Shown piece after piece: positions 26,532 through 36,242 of a DNA stretch of 64,000 nt. This stretch comes from CADEEN01 sp963751775. Its GTDB lineage: Bacteria; Pseudomonadota; Gammaproteobacteria; Burkholderiales; Burkholderiaceae_C. Position numbers and translations under genes: made by a program. Numbering within the stretch: position 1 is the first letter of the stretch; the number at the start of each line of letters is the position of its first letter. The stretch is taken from the NCBI GenBank assembly GCA_963751775.1, contig CAVVVW010000018.1:1-64000 (forward strand), written 5' to 3'. A model generated the notes under the pieces. It had not been told where the DNA came from, made no database searches, and saw only the letters and a program-made list of their open reading frames with translations.

Positions 26532-27179
26532 TCAGGAACTCTCGAGGACCACGCCCTCGATCAGGTTGGCGACGTCCTCGCAGCGATCGGTGATCGACTC
26601 CAGTTGCTCGTAGATCGCCTTCAGCTTGATCAGCTCGCGCACGTCGGGCTGTTCGCGGAACAGCCGGCTCATCGCGGCGCGCATCACGCGGTCGGCGTCG
26701 GACTCGAGGTGGTCGATCTCCTCGCAGATCTTCAGCGCGGCCTCGGCCACCTCGGGCTGGCCGAGCTTGGGCATCATCGTGACCACATTCGCCACCCGCT
26801 CGCAGCAGCGTACCGACAGTTCGCCCAGACGCACCACCTCGGTCGTGAGTTCGCGCACGTCGTACAGCGACATGGTCTCGGTGGCGTCCTGCAGCAGGTC
26901 GAGCACGTCGTCCATCGCATTGATCAGGCCGTGGATCTGCTCGCGATCGATCGGCGTGATGAAGGTCTTGTGCAACAGGCGGTTGACCTCGGCCGTGATC
27001 TTGTCGGCGGCACGCTCGGCCATGTCGACGTCGTCGGCATGTTGCTGGCGCAGCGCGGGATCGGAATAGTTCTCGATCATGGCCATGAAAGCGCGCGCGC
27101 CCGCGGCGATGAAGCGACCATGCTCGTTGAAGAGCTCGAAGAAGTTTCCTTCGCGCGGCATCAGTTTGCCGAACAGCAT
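26532..27179 (-). CDS. DUF47/PhoU-like phosphate transport regulator
   Basis: 215 residues, all helical (MLFGKLMPREGNFFELFNEH, then MERAADKITAEVNRLLHKTFITPIDREQIHGL in pieces). This is the TIGR00153/DUF47 family that pairs with PiT transporters. The expected role is to modulate the adjacent Pit. Starts at the ATG at 27179 with a GGAGGA box. In the same transcription unit as pit. Confidence 0.92.
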   Translation of the reverse strand: MLFGKLMPREGNFFELFNEHGRFIAAGARAFMAMIENYSDPALRQQHADDVDMAERAADKITAEVNRLLHKTFITPIDREQIHGLINAMDDVLDLLQDATETMSLYDVRELTTEVVRLGELSVRCCERVANVVTMMPKLGQPEVAEAALKICEEIDHLESDADRVMRAAMSRLFREQPDVRELIKLKAIYEQLESITDRCEDVANLIEGVVLESS

Positions 27180-27262
27180 GCAGGGTCCTCCGGCCGCGCT
27201 GGTGCGGCTGCGATCGAATTGAATCGGCGCGAGTGTAATCGGGGCCGTGCGCCCGACGCCGG

Positions 27263-27753
27263 TCAATCGGTGATTCGACGGATGCGTTGCGCCGCCCGCA
27301 GCGCCAGGGATTGCGCCACGTCAAGCCCGCCCGGGCATGGCAGGCCGGGCGCCAGCTCGGACAGCGGCGCAAGCACGAACGCGCGCTCGTGCAGGCGCGG
27401 ATGCGGCACGCTCAGTGCCGGCGACGCGACGCGGCGCTCACCGAAGTACAGCAGATCGAGGTCCAGCGTACGCGGCGCATTGCGGTGCGGGCGCTGCCGG
27501 CCGAAGCGCTGCTCCAGCGCCTGCAGCTGTGCACGAGCAGTTCGTCGGGCTCGAGTTCGGTACGCAGCTCGGCCACGGCATTGACATAGTCCGGGCCATC
27601 GGCATCGAGCGGCGCGCTGCGGTACAGCGACGAGGCGGCAACGACCACGGTCCGTGGCAACGCGCCCAGTTGCAGCAACGCCGCGCGCACGCTGTGCACG
27701 GCGTCGCCGAGATTGGCGCCCAGGCCGACGAAGACCCGCTCTGCCTTTGTCAT
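27263..27753 (-). CDS. folK: 2-amino-4-hydroxy-6-hydroxymethyldihydropteridine pyrophosphokinase (frameshift)
   Basis: About 163 residues. FVGLGANLGDA and SLYRSAPL (N-terminal) lead into the diagnostic RPHRNAPRTLDLDLLYFGE and VPHPRLHERAFVLAPL (C-terminal, next frame). It transfers pyrophosphate from ATP in folate synthesis. A single missing base near 27537 breaks the frame. Last gene of the murJ-to-folK minus-strand run, 16 bases after pcnB; pcnB-folK linkage is widespread in Proteobacteria. Confidence 0.93.
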
Positions 27754-27769
27754 CCTGGTCCGGCCGCGG

Positions 27770-29377
27770 TCAGCCGGAGTTGCCGGGCGCCGGCCGCGCC
27801 GTACCACCCGCACCGGGTTTTCGGCGGCGTCGGCGGCGCTTCTTGGCCGGCGCGCTGTCGCCGCCGCCTGTGCGCTCGACGGCGTTCAGGCCATTCGGCA
27901 CGGTATCGATGTCGTCGTGCCGATCGTCGGCGTCGCGGGCCTCGCGCGGCATACGCACCTGCCGTCGCTCGCCCGGCTCGCGCGGCTGGCTGCGTTGCGC
28001 CTCGCGCGCCGCGGCAATCAGGGCCTCGCGCTCTTCGCCGCTGCCGAGCGAGAAGTCCTCCCACCAGTCGGCCAGTTCGTCATCGATCTCGCCCGTATCG
28101 GCACGCAGGCGCAGGAAGTCGTACGCGGCGCGAAAGCGCGCCTGATCGATCAGCGAATACGGTGTCGCTGCCGCTGCGGCGCTCGAAGCGCGGCTGCATC
28201 AGCCAGATCTCGCGCATGTCGGTGCCCAGCTTGCCGCGGCCCGAGATGTCGCCGACGCGTGCGTCGAACACCGCATCGATGGCTGCCTGCAAAGCCGGCA
28301 TGGTGTGCTCGCCGGCCTGTTGCGCCGCCTGCCAGCGATCACGAACCTCGTGCCAGAGCAGGCAGGCCAGCAGGTAGCTGGGCGCCACGCCCTTGTCCTG
28401 TTCGACCCGTGCATCGGTATCGGCCAGCGCGGCTTCAATGAATTGGACCCGGTGGTCCTTGTGCTTGATGCCGTCGACCATCAGCGGCGCAAGCAACGGG
28501 AATTGCCGATGCAGGCCCTGCTTGCGCAGTTCGGCCACGCTGGCCAGCGAGTGGCCGGTCTGCAACAGCTTGAACAGCTCATCGAACAGCCGCGACACCG
28601 GCACGTTGTCGAGCAGCGTCGCCATTTCGCGGATCGGCGCGCGCGTGGCGGGTTCGATGTGAAAGCCGAGCTTGGCGGCGAAGCGCACGGCACGGACGAT
28701 GCGCACCGGGTCTTCGCGGTATCGCGTCACCGGGTCGCCGATCATTCGCAGCGCGCCCTTCTTGATGTCCTTGATGCCGCCGTGGTAGTCGATCACGACT
28801 TGCGTCACCGGGTCGTAGTACATCGCGTTGATGGTGAAGTCGCGCCGCGCGGCGTCTTCGATCTGCGGCCCCCAGACGTTGTCGCGCAGGACACGGCCCG
28901 CGGCATCCACGACGTGGGTCTTGCCTGCCAACTCGCTGCGCGAGGCCTTTTCGTTGGCACCGACTTGCTCGGCCTGCTCGGCGTCGAGGTAGGCACGAAA
29001 GGTCGAGACCTCGATGACCTCGTGCTCGCGCCCGCGGCCGAACACCACGTGCACGATGCGAAAGCGCCGACCGATGATGAAGGCGCGGCGAAACAAGCCC
29101 CTTGACCTGCTCGGGCGTGGCATCGGTGGCGACATCGAAGTCCTTCGGCCGCCGGCCGACCAGCAGGTCGCGCACCGCGCCGCCGACGATGTAGGCGGCA
29201 AAGCCCGGCTTCCTGCAGCGTGCGCACCACCTTGACAGCGCGTTCGTCGAGGAGATCGGCGTCGATGCCGTGTTCGGCGGCACCGACTTCGACCCGCTTG
29301 CCCAGCGGGATCCGCGTGCCCTTGGGCGCGGCGGACGGCGCCTTGCGCAGCAGCTTGTCGATGAATTTTCGGATCAT
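27770..29377 (-). CDS. pcnB: Poly(A) polymerase I (three frameshifts)
   Basis: About 535 residues. It adds 3' poly(A) tails that promote RNA decay. The nucleotidyltransferase core has YIVGGAVRDLLVGRRPKDFDVATDA, the FRIVHVVFGR strand, RRDFTINAMYYDP and GDPVTRYREDPVRIVRAVRFAAKLGF (each shown here only in part). The C terminus is a basic tail (KKRRRRRRK). Three one-base breaks near 29212, 29095 and 28165 must be corrected to read it through. The net shift is zero and the start ATG at 29377 overlaps the HAD gene stop (ATGA). Confidence 0.93.
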
Positions 29378-30054
29378 GGTTGTTGTTCTTTGAACAGGTT
29401 CAATACGGGCCAGCCGCGCTCGCGCGCCAGCGCAGCCAGCGCCGGCGCGGGATTGGTCGCCACCGGATGCGTCGCCCACTCGAGCAGCGGCAGGTCGTTG
29501 GTCGAGTCGCCATAGCAGGTGATGCGATCGAAATCGGCGTGCCGCAAGCCCTGCCCGGCCAGCCATTGCTCGACACGCACGACCTTGCCCTCACGAAACG
29601 ACGGCACCCCGCGCACCGCACCGGTGACGCGCCGATTGTCGTCGCGCACCAGTTCGACGGCGATCAGTTCGGCCACGCCGAAGGCCTGCGCGATGGGCCG
29701 CGTGATGAATTCATTGGTTGCCGTCACGATGGCCGTGCGGTCGCCCGCGGCCTGGTGGCGGCGCACCAGCGCGAGCGCACGCTCGTCGAGCGCGGGCTGC
29801 ACGACCTCGCGCATGAAACGCCCGCGCATGGCCAGTACCTGCGCCTCGTCGCGCTCGCGCCAGGGGGCGGTGGCAAAGTCGATGTAGGCGTCGATGTCCA
29901 GCCGCGCGGCCTGATAGTCGTCATAGAAGGCATCGTTGCGACGCCGGAACGCCTCGGCATCGACCCAGCCGATGGCGACCATGAAGTCGCCGAAAGCGTG
30001 ATCGGAGTCGATCTCGAGCAATGTGCCGTCGAGGTCGAACAGAGCCAGGTTCAC
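29374..30054 (-). CDS. HAD-superfamily phosphatase (SerB-like, HAD-IB)
   Basis: 226 residues from a GTG at 30054. Motif I LFDLDGTLLEIDSDHAF, motif II IVTATNEF, the GKVVRVEQWL lysine region and motif IV CYGDSTNDLPLLEWA are intact, and the helical cap is of the SerB/HAD-IB type. Likely substrate is a small phosphomonoester (phosphoserine or histidinol phosphate are candidates), not determinable here. Coupled by GTGA to hda upstream and ATGA to pcnB downstream. Confidence 0.9.
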   Translation of the reverse strand: MNLALFDLDGTLLEIDSDHAFGDFMVAIGWVDAEAFRRRNDAFYDDYQAARLDIDAYIDFATAPWRERDEAQVLAMRGRFMREVVQPALDERALALVRRHQAAGDRTAIVTATNEFITRPIAQAFGVAELIAVELVRDDNRRVTGAVRGVPSFREGKVVRVEQWLAGQGLRHADFDRITCYGDSTNDLPLLEWATHPVATNPAPALAALARERGWPVLNLFKEQQP

Positions 30055-30750
30055 AGCGCGGCGCCCTCTTGCTCGAACATGCGCTTGAGCAGCGGCACCG
30101 TGATGGCGCGCTGCTGCGACAGGGCGAACTCGTCCAGCCGATCGAGCAGCGCCATCAGGTGCTGCAGGTCGCGCGAAAAGCGGGTCAGCAGGAAATCCAT
30201 CACCTCGTCGGACAGGAAGATGCCGCGCCGGTCGGCCTCGCGGCGCAGATGCCGCGCGGCTGTCGGGTTCGGCCAGCGGTTCGAGGGCAAAGACATGGCC
30301 CCAGCCGAGGCGGGTGCGCAAGTCGTCGCGAAGAACAAGGTCGATCGGCGGCAGCGCTCCTGCCGCAGCGATCGGCACGTTGGCCGTGGTGGCCTCGATG
30401 AACATCGCAAAGGCCGCCTGCTGCTGGATCTCGTCGAGGGCCTCACAGGTGTCGAGCAGCAGCAACGACCAGCCAGGGTCGAACTGCCAGGGTGCGGGAC
30501 TTGCGGCATCGAACCAGCCCGCGCGCAGGCCACGTTGCTGCGCGGCCCGTGCCAGCGCGCGCAGCAGGTGCGTCTTGCCGCAGCCGCGCGGGCCCCACAG
30601 GTACAACGGCGTCGCAGCCTGTTCGACCGTGCGCGGCAATGAGCTCGCCAGCGCGCGCAGATGCGCCAACGCCGCGCCGTTGGCCCCGGTCACGAAGCCG
30701 TCGAGGGTCTGCAGCGGCGTCGGACCGATGGCCAGCGGAATCTGTCGCAC
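30051..30750 (-). CDS. hda: DnaA regulatory inactivator Hda (frameshift)
   Basis: About 233 residues, a short AAA+ DnaA homologue. The N-terminal MRQIPLAIGPTPLQTLDGFV contains the clamp-binding QIPLAI-type motif. Walker A is WGPRGCGKTHLL, Walker B LLLLDTCEAL. The C terminus, LSDEVMDFLLTRFSRDLQHL, lies in the next frame. With the beta clamp it promotes DnaA-ATP hydrolysis after initiation. One extra base near 30262. Starts with GTG at 30750. Confidence 0.92.
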
Positions 30751-30755
30751 CGCAT

Positions 30756-30956
30756 TCAGCCCTGGAACAGCCGGTTCGCGCGCGACGCGCGACGCGATAC
30801 AAGCCATACCACCGCCGGCGGCAACGCGCAGGCGAGCGCAGCCGCGGCGATGAACGGTGACGGCACGGGTGTCAGCGGCCGCAGCCCGACCGTCGCCACC
30901 GGGGCGCGAGCGACGCCGGCGAGCCTGCAACGTTGGCCTGGCCTGAGTGTCGTCAT
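30756..30956 (-). CDS. Possible small membrane protein in the murJ-hda run
   Basis: A 66-codon frame filling the gap between sirB1 and hda, starting ten bases after the sirB1 stop and ending five bases before the hda start. It has one hydrophobic stretch (FIAAAALACALPPAVVWLV, about residues 35-53) followed by a basic end. Position and spacing favour a real gene, but no family is recognised and in GC-rich DNA such a frame can occur by chance. Confidence 0.35.
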   Translation of the reverse strand: MTTLRPGQRCRLAGVARAPVATVGLRPLTPVPSPFIAAAALACALPPAVVWLVSRRASRANRLFQG

Positions 30957-30966
30957 GCCGCCGACC

Positions 30967-31835
30967 TCAATGCAGCCGCGGCGGCGGGTCGGTGTGGTGC
31001 ATTTCGATCAGGCGCTCGGCGAGCGCGCGGGCGTCCTCGGCGTCCGGACGATGCTCGAGGTAGGCCTTCAGATCGGCAACCGCCGCCTCGCGATGGCCCA
31101 GCTCGGCCAACGCCAGACCACGATCGCGCCGCTCTTCCCAGGCCTCGGGCAGCAGAACCACCAGCCGCTGTTGCACCGCCAGCAGCGCGGCCAGTCTTCG
31201 GCGCTGCGATGGATTTCCTTCAGGTTGCGCAGCATCCGCGCGAGCACGTCGCGCCCGCTCGCCGCCTGCAAGAACAGCCCCAGTGGCGCCTCGAACTCCC
31301 CGACCAGCCCCTGGCGCCGCCGGTACGGTGTCAGGCGCTCCTCGAGCGCCTCGCGCGACAGCGACTGGCCGTTGAACGGGTCGATGATGACTTCGCCCTG
31401 CGGCATCTTCAGCTTGACGAGGAAATGGCCGGGGAACGACACCGGGCGCGCATCCAGTCCGATCTGCTGCGCGATCTCGATGTAGAGCAGTGCCAGCGTG
31501 ATCGGGATCCCGCGCCGCGTGCCCAGCACGCGCTGAAGGTAGCTGTTCTGCAGATCGTAGTAATCATTGACGTTGCCGGCAAAGCCCAACTCCTGGAAGA
31601 AATAGCGGTTCAGGCAGCGCAGCCGGTGGATCGCGCTCGCATCGGCGGCCAGGCGCCGCTTGAGGGTTGCCGCCAGCGCGTCGATTTGCGACAGCACGCC
31701 CTGTACGTCGAGCAGCGGATCGTCGTCCTGGCCGATCGTGATCGCCGCTTCAAGCAGCGAGAACTGGCTGTCGTCGGCCACCAGCGTGGCAAAGTAGTCC
31801 AGCAGCGAGGGCGCCTCGAAGCGCAGCGAGCTCAT
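30967..31835 (-). CDS. SirB1-family transglutaminase-like/TPR protein (frameshift)
   Basis: About 289 residues. The N-terminal SirB1 domain (Transglut_core2) has RLRCLNRYFFQELGFAGN, RRGIPITLALLYIEIAQ and FPGHFLVKL. A C-terminal TPR-like part (VLLPEAWEERRDRGLALAELGH) is in the adjacent frame. One base is missing near 31180. The family is linked to peptidyl carrier or envelope processes only tentatively; function unclear. It sits 16 bases after murJ. Confidence 0.85.
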
Positions 31836-31851
31836 ACCCCGCAAGTGTAGG

Positions 31852-33408
31852 TCAGGCCTGACGCATGAACTGGCGCGGGCGCATGCCCAGCAGCGCCAGC
31901 AGGCCGAAGTACAGCAGCGCCACGCCGGCCAGCACCGCCGCCATCAGGCCGATGCGCCAGCCCCAATGCGCGGCCAGGCCGATCCAGTCGAAGTGCCAGG
32001 CGGCCCAGACGAGTGCAGCGGTCAATGCGGCGGTGGCCAGCAGCACACGGGCCAGGAAGCCTGCCCACCCGGGCGCCGGGGCGTAGGCACCGACGCGGCG
32101 CAGGCCGATCAGCAGGCAGCCGGCGTTGATCAGTGCGCCCAGTCCGATCGAAAGCGCCAGCCCGGCGTGGCCGAGCCAGGGCACGAACAGCAGGTTCATG
32201 GCCTGCGTGGCCAGCAACACAGCCACGGCGATCTTGACCGGTGTGCGGATGTCCTGGCGCGCATAGAAACCCGGCGCCAGGACCTTGACCGCCACCAACC
32301 CGATCAGTCCGACGCCGTAACCGCGCAGCGCCGCCACTGTCTGCGCCACGTCGCGCGGGCTGAAAGCGCCGTAATGGAACAGCACGGCCACCAGCGGCTC
32401 GGCGAAGACCAGCAGCGCCGCCGCGCACGGCAATGCCAGCAACAGCACCAGACGCAGGCCCCAGTCGAGCAGCCCGGTATAGCGGGGCGCGTCGCCGCTT
32501 GCCTGTGCGGCCGACAGTTGCGGCAGCAAGACGACGCCGAGCGCAACGCCGAGCAGGGCCGTCGGGAACTCCATCAGGCGGTCGGCGAACGTCAGCCACG
32601 ACACCGCACCGACACCCACGTGCGATGCGATCTGGGTGTTGATGACCAGTGAGATCTGCGCCACCGACACCCCCAGCACGGCCGGCGCCATCTGCTTGAG
32701 CACGCGGCCGATACCGGGATGGCGCCAGGCCTGCCGCAACGCGCCCGGCGACACGCCGATGCGCGGGAAACAGCCGATCCGCGCCAGCGCCGGCAACTGC
32801 ACCGCCAGTTGCAGCACGCCGCCGAGCATCACGCCGGCGGCCAGGGCATAGACCCGCGTGATGCCCCAGCCGTCGAACCACGGCACACCCCACCACGCCG
32901 CGCCGATCACGGCCAGGTTGAGCAGCACCGGCGTCGCCGCCGGCACCGCAAAGCGCTTCCAGGTGTTGAGAATGCCGGCGGCCAATGCCACCAGCGACAT
33001 GCAGCCGATATAGGGAAACATCCAGCGCGTCATCACCACCGCGTCGTCGAAGCGCGCCAGGCCCGAGGCCATCAGCCAGACGATCACGGGCGCGGCGACC
33101 ACGCCGAGCGCGCAGGTCACGAGCAGCGTCCAGGCCAGCACGGTGGCCACCGCGTTGATCAGCAGCCGCGTGGCATCGTCGCCGCCGCGGGTCCGCGTAT
33201 CGGCCAGGATCGGCACGAAGGCCTGCGAAAAGGCGCCCTCGGCAAACAGCCGCCGCAGCAGGTTGGGAATGCGGAATGCGACGTTGAAGGCGTCGGTGGC
33301 GGCGCTGGCGCCAAAGGTCGCGGCGACGAGCAGTTCGCGCACGAGCCCGGTGATGCGCGAGGCCAGGGTCAGCAGCGAAACGGTGGAAGCGGCCTTGAAC
33401 AGGTTCAT
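31852..33408 (-). CDS. murJ: Lipid II flippase MurJ
   Basis: 518 residues, about fourteen membrane helices. It moves the lipid-linked peptidoglycan precursor across the inner membrane. Seen: SLLTLASRITGLVRE at the N terminus, FRIPNLLRRLFAEGAFSQAFVP (family signature), and QMAPAVLGVSVAQISLVINT. The ATG at 33408 is chosen over an upstream in-frame one at 33423. A TATAAT 45 bases upstream may be its -10. The frame is intact over 1.56 kb. First gene of the long minus-strand run ending at folK. Confidence 0.96.
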   Translation of the reverse strand: MNLFKAASTVSLLTLASRITGLVRELLVAATFGASAATDAFNVAFRIPNLLRRLFAEGAFSQAFVPILADTRTRGGDDATRLLINAVATVLAWTLLVTCALGVVAAPVIVWLMASGLARFDDAVVMTRWMFPYIGCMSLVALAAGILNTWKRFAVPAATPVLLNLAVIGAAWWGVPWFDGWGITRVYALAAGVMLGGVLQLAVQLPALARIGCFPRIGVSPGALRQAWRHPGIGRVLKQMAPAVLGVSVAQISLVINTQIASHVGVGAVSWLTFADRLMEFPTALLGVALGVVLLPQLSAAQASGDAPRYTGLLDWGLRLVLLLALPCAAALLVFAEPLVAVLFHYGAFSPRDVAQTVAALRGYGVGLIGLVAVKVLAPGFYARQDIRTPVKIAVAVLLATQAMNLLFVPWLGHAGLALSIGLGALINAGCLLIGLRRVGAYAPAPGWAGFLARVLLATAALTAALVWAAWHFDWIGLAAHWGWRIGLMAAVLAGVALLYFGLLALLGMRPRQFMRQA

Positions 33409-33452
33409 GCGGTGTGGCCGCACGCGGGTCAGTGCAAGGCCGAAACGCGGCG

Positions 33453-33458
33453 ATTATA
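33453..33458 (-). promoter_or_regulatory. Putative -10 element of murJ
   Basis: TATAAT on the minus strand, 45 bases upstream of the murJ ATG, in the divergent murJ/rpsT spacer. The -35 is not recognisable. Confidence 0.4.
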
Positions 33459-33514
33459 GATAGCGCGTACTAACGTGCTGGGCCGCACGGCTGGTCAGTC
33501 TGCTGGGCCGCCGT

Positions 33515-33522
33515 GCTAAACT
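33515..33522 (+). promoter_or_regulatory. Putative extended -10 of rpsT
   Basis: TGCTAAACT at 33514-33522 provides an extended TG and a TAAACT hexamer, 37 bases before the rpsT ATG. The -35 region (TGGTCA) is weak. Confidence 0.4.
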
Positions 33523-33558
33523 CGCGGACTTCGCAAAACCTGCTCCAAACATTCCAGC

Positions 33559-33861
33559 ATGGCCACCACGTCCAAAGCCAAGAAGAAGACCGTTCGCCTC
33601 GCCTCGGGCCGCAAGCGCGCGCGCCAGGACGTGAAGCTCAATGCCGCCAACACGGCGCTGCGCTCCAAGTTCCGCACCGTCGTCAAGAACGTGCAGAAGG
33701 CCGTGGCCACGGGCGACAAGGCCAAGGCGGGCGAGTTGTTCACGCTGGCGCAAAGCGTCATCGACTCGGTGGCCGACAAGGGCATGTTCCACAAGAACAA
33801 GGCTGCGCGCCACAAGAGCCGCCTGGCTGCCAAGGTCAAGGCGCTGGCCGTCGCCGCCTGA
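33559..33861 (+). CDS. rpsT: 30S ribosomal protein S20
   Basis: 100 residues, basic and helical: MATTSKAKKKTVRLASGRKR, NTALRSKFRTVVKNVQKAV and HKNKAARHKSRLAAKVKAL are diagnostic of bS20. It binds the 5' and 3' minor domains of 16S rRNA. No Shine-Dalgarno is evident in front of the ATG, which is also common for rpsT elsewhere. A strong terminator follows 17 bases after the stop. Confidence 0.97.
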   Translation: MATTSKAKKKTVRLASGRKRARQDVKLNAANTALRSKFRTVVKNVQKAVATGDKAKAGELFTLAQSVIDSVADKGMFHKNKAARHKSRLAAKVKALAVAA

Positions 33862-33878
33862 TTCGCTTGCCCCTTGAG

Positions 33879-33901
33879 AAGCCCGCCTCGGCGGGCTTTT
33901 T
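33879..33901 (+). terminator. Rho-independent terminator of rpsT
   Basis: AAGCCCGC (33879-33886) and GCGGGCTT (33891-33898) pair around a CTCG loop, followed by a T run to 33901. Directly after rpsT. Confidence 0.9.
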
Positions 33902-34092
33902 CGTTTCCGTTCTGGCGCACGGCGGCCAGCCCCATCCGCGCGAAGCCCACGGCCCCGCGGGAGCCGGTTCGCCAACGCCCCCTCGGGTCAGTGTGGCAGT
34001 GCCCACCCCAACCGTAGAATCTTTCATCGCCGGCGCGTGATGGTGACGCTGCCGGCCTTTGTTTTTCCCCGCCGAGGCCTCGCAAGATCCAC

Positions 34093-35298
34093 ATGACCGC
34101 CGCCGCCGAACCGCATGTGATGAAGACCTACGGCCGCCTGCCGATCGCGCTTTCGCATGGCCGCGGCTGCCGCGTGTGGGACACCGACGGCCGCGAGTAC
34201 CTCGATGCGCTGGGCGGCATCGCCGTCAACACGCTGGGCCACGCGCATGCCCGCTTGGTGCCCGCGCTGCAGGACCAGATCGCCAAGCTGATCCACACCA
34301 GCAACTACTACCACGTGCCGCTGCAGGAACAACTCGCGGCCAAGCTCACCGCGCTGTCGGGGTTGAGCAATGCCTTCTTCTGCAACAGCGGCCTCGAAGC
34401 CAACGAGGCGGCGATCAAGATCGCGCGCAAGTACGGCCACGACAAGGGCATCGAACGGCCCGAAATCATCGTCTATGAGGCCGCCTTTCACGGCCGCTCG
34501 ATCGCCACGCTGTCGGCCACCGGCAACCCGAAGGTGCAGGCCGGCTTCGGCCCGCTGGTCGAAGGCTTCGTGCGCGTGCCGCTGAACGACCTGGCGGCCA
34601 TCGACGACGTGCGCAGGACGCGGCCCAACGTGGTCGCCGTGTTCCTGGAGACGATCCAGGGTGAAGGCGGCATCAATGCCGCGCGCTGGGAGTACCTGCA
34701 GAGCCTGCGCCGCATCTGCGACGAACAGGGCTGGCTGCTGATGCTCGACGAGGTGCAGTGCGGCATCGGCCGCACCGGCAAGTGGTTTGCCCACCAATGG
34801 GCCGGCATCCAGCCCGACGTGATGCCGCTGGCCAAGGGCCTGGGGTCGGGCGTGCCGATCGGCGCGGTGGTTTGCGGCCCGAAGGCGGCCACCGTGTTGG
34901 GCCCCGGCAATCACGGCACCACTTTCGGCGGCAATCCGCTGGCGATGCGCGCCGGCGTCGAGACGCTGACGATCATGGAGCAAGACGGCCTGCTGGCCAA
35001 TGCAACGCGCGTCGGCGCTCTGTTGAAGGCCGGGTTCGAGCGCGAATTCGCCGGCCTGGCCGGCGTCAAGGAGATTCGTGGCGCCGGGCTGATGATCGGC
35101 ATCGAGCTGGACCGGCCCTGCGGCGACCTGCTCGGCCAGGCCTGCGAAGCGGGCCTGCTGATCAGCGTCACGGCCGAGCGCGTGATTCGCCTGCTGCCGC
35201 CACTGATCATCAGCGCCGACGAAGCCGCGCAGGTGGTTGCGCTGCTCGCGCCGCTGGTGCGGCGATTCCTGACCCAGCCCAGCCATGAAACCCGGTGA
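34093..35298 (+). CDS. argD: Acetylornithine aminotransferase
   Basis: 401 residues, class III PLP aminotransferase in arginine synthesis. FFCNSGLEANEAAIKIARK (PLP phosphate region), YEAAFHGRSIATLSATGN, ETIQGEGG, LMLDEVQCGIGRTG and the PLP lysine in MPLAKGLGSGVPIGA are all intact. It lies directly upstream of argF on the same strand. A TAGAAT at 34015-34020, 72 bases upstream, is a candidate -10. The 231-base spacer 33862-34092 otherwise contains only the rpsT terminator. Confidence 0.95.
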   Translation: MTAAAEPHVMKTYGRLPIALSHGRGCRVWDTDGREYLDALGGIAVNTLGHAHARLVPALQDQIAKLIHTSNYYHVPLQEQLAAKLTALSGLSNAFFCNSGLEANEAAIKIARKYGHDKGIERPEIIVYEAAFHGRSIATLSATGNPKVQAGFGPLVEGFVRVPLNDLAAIDDVRRTRPNVVAVFLETIQGEGGINAARWEYLQSLRRICDEQGWLLMLDEVQCGIGRTGKWFAHQWAGIQPDVMPLAKGLGSGVPIGAVVCGPKAATVLGPGNHGTTFGGNPLAMRAGVETLTIMEQDGLLANATRVGALLKAGFEREFAGLAGVKEIRGAGLMIGIELDRPCGDLLGQACEAGLLISVTAERVIRLLPPLIISADEAAQVVALLAPLVRRFLTQPSHETR

Positions 35299-35305
35299 TG
35301 CGCTG

Positions 35306-36218
<913 letters not shown>

Positions 36219-36242
36219 CCAGCCGTCGCTGGCGTTCAGCGC

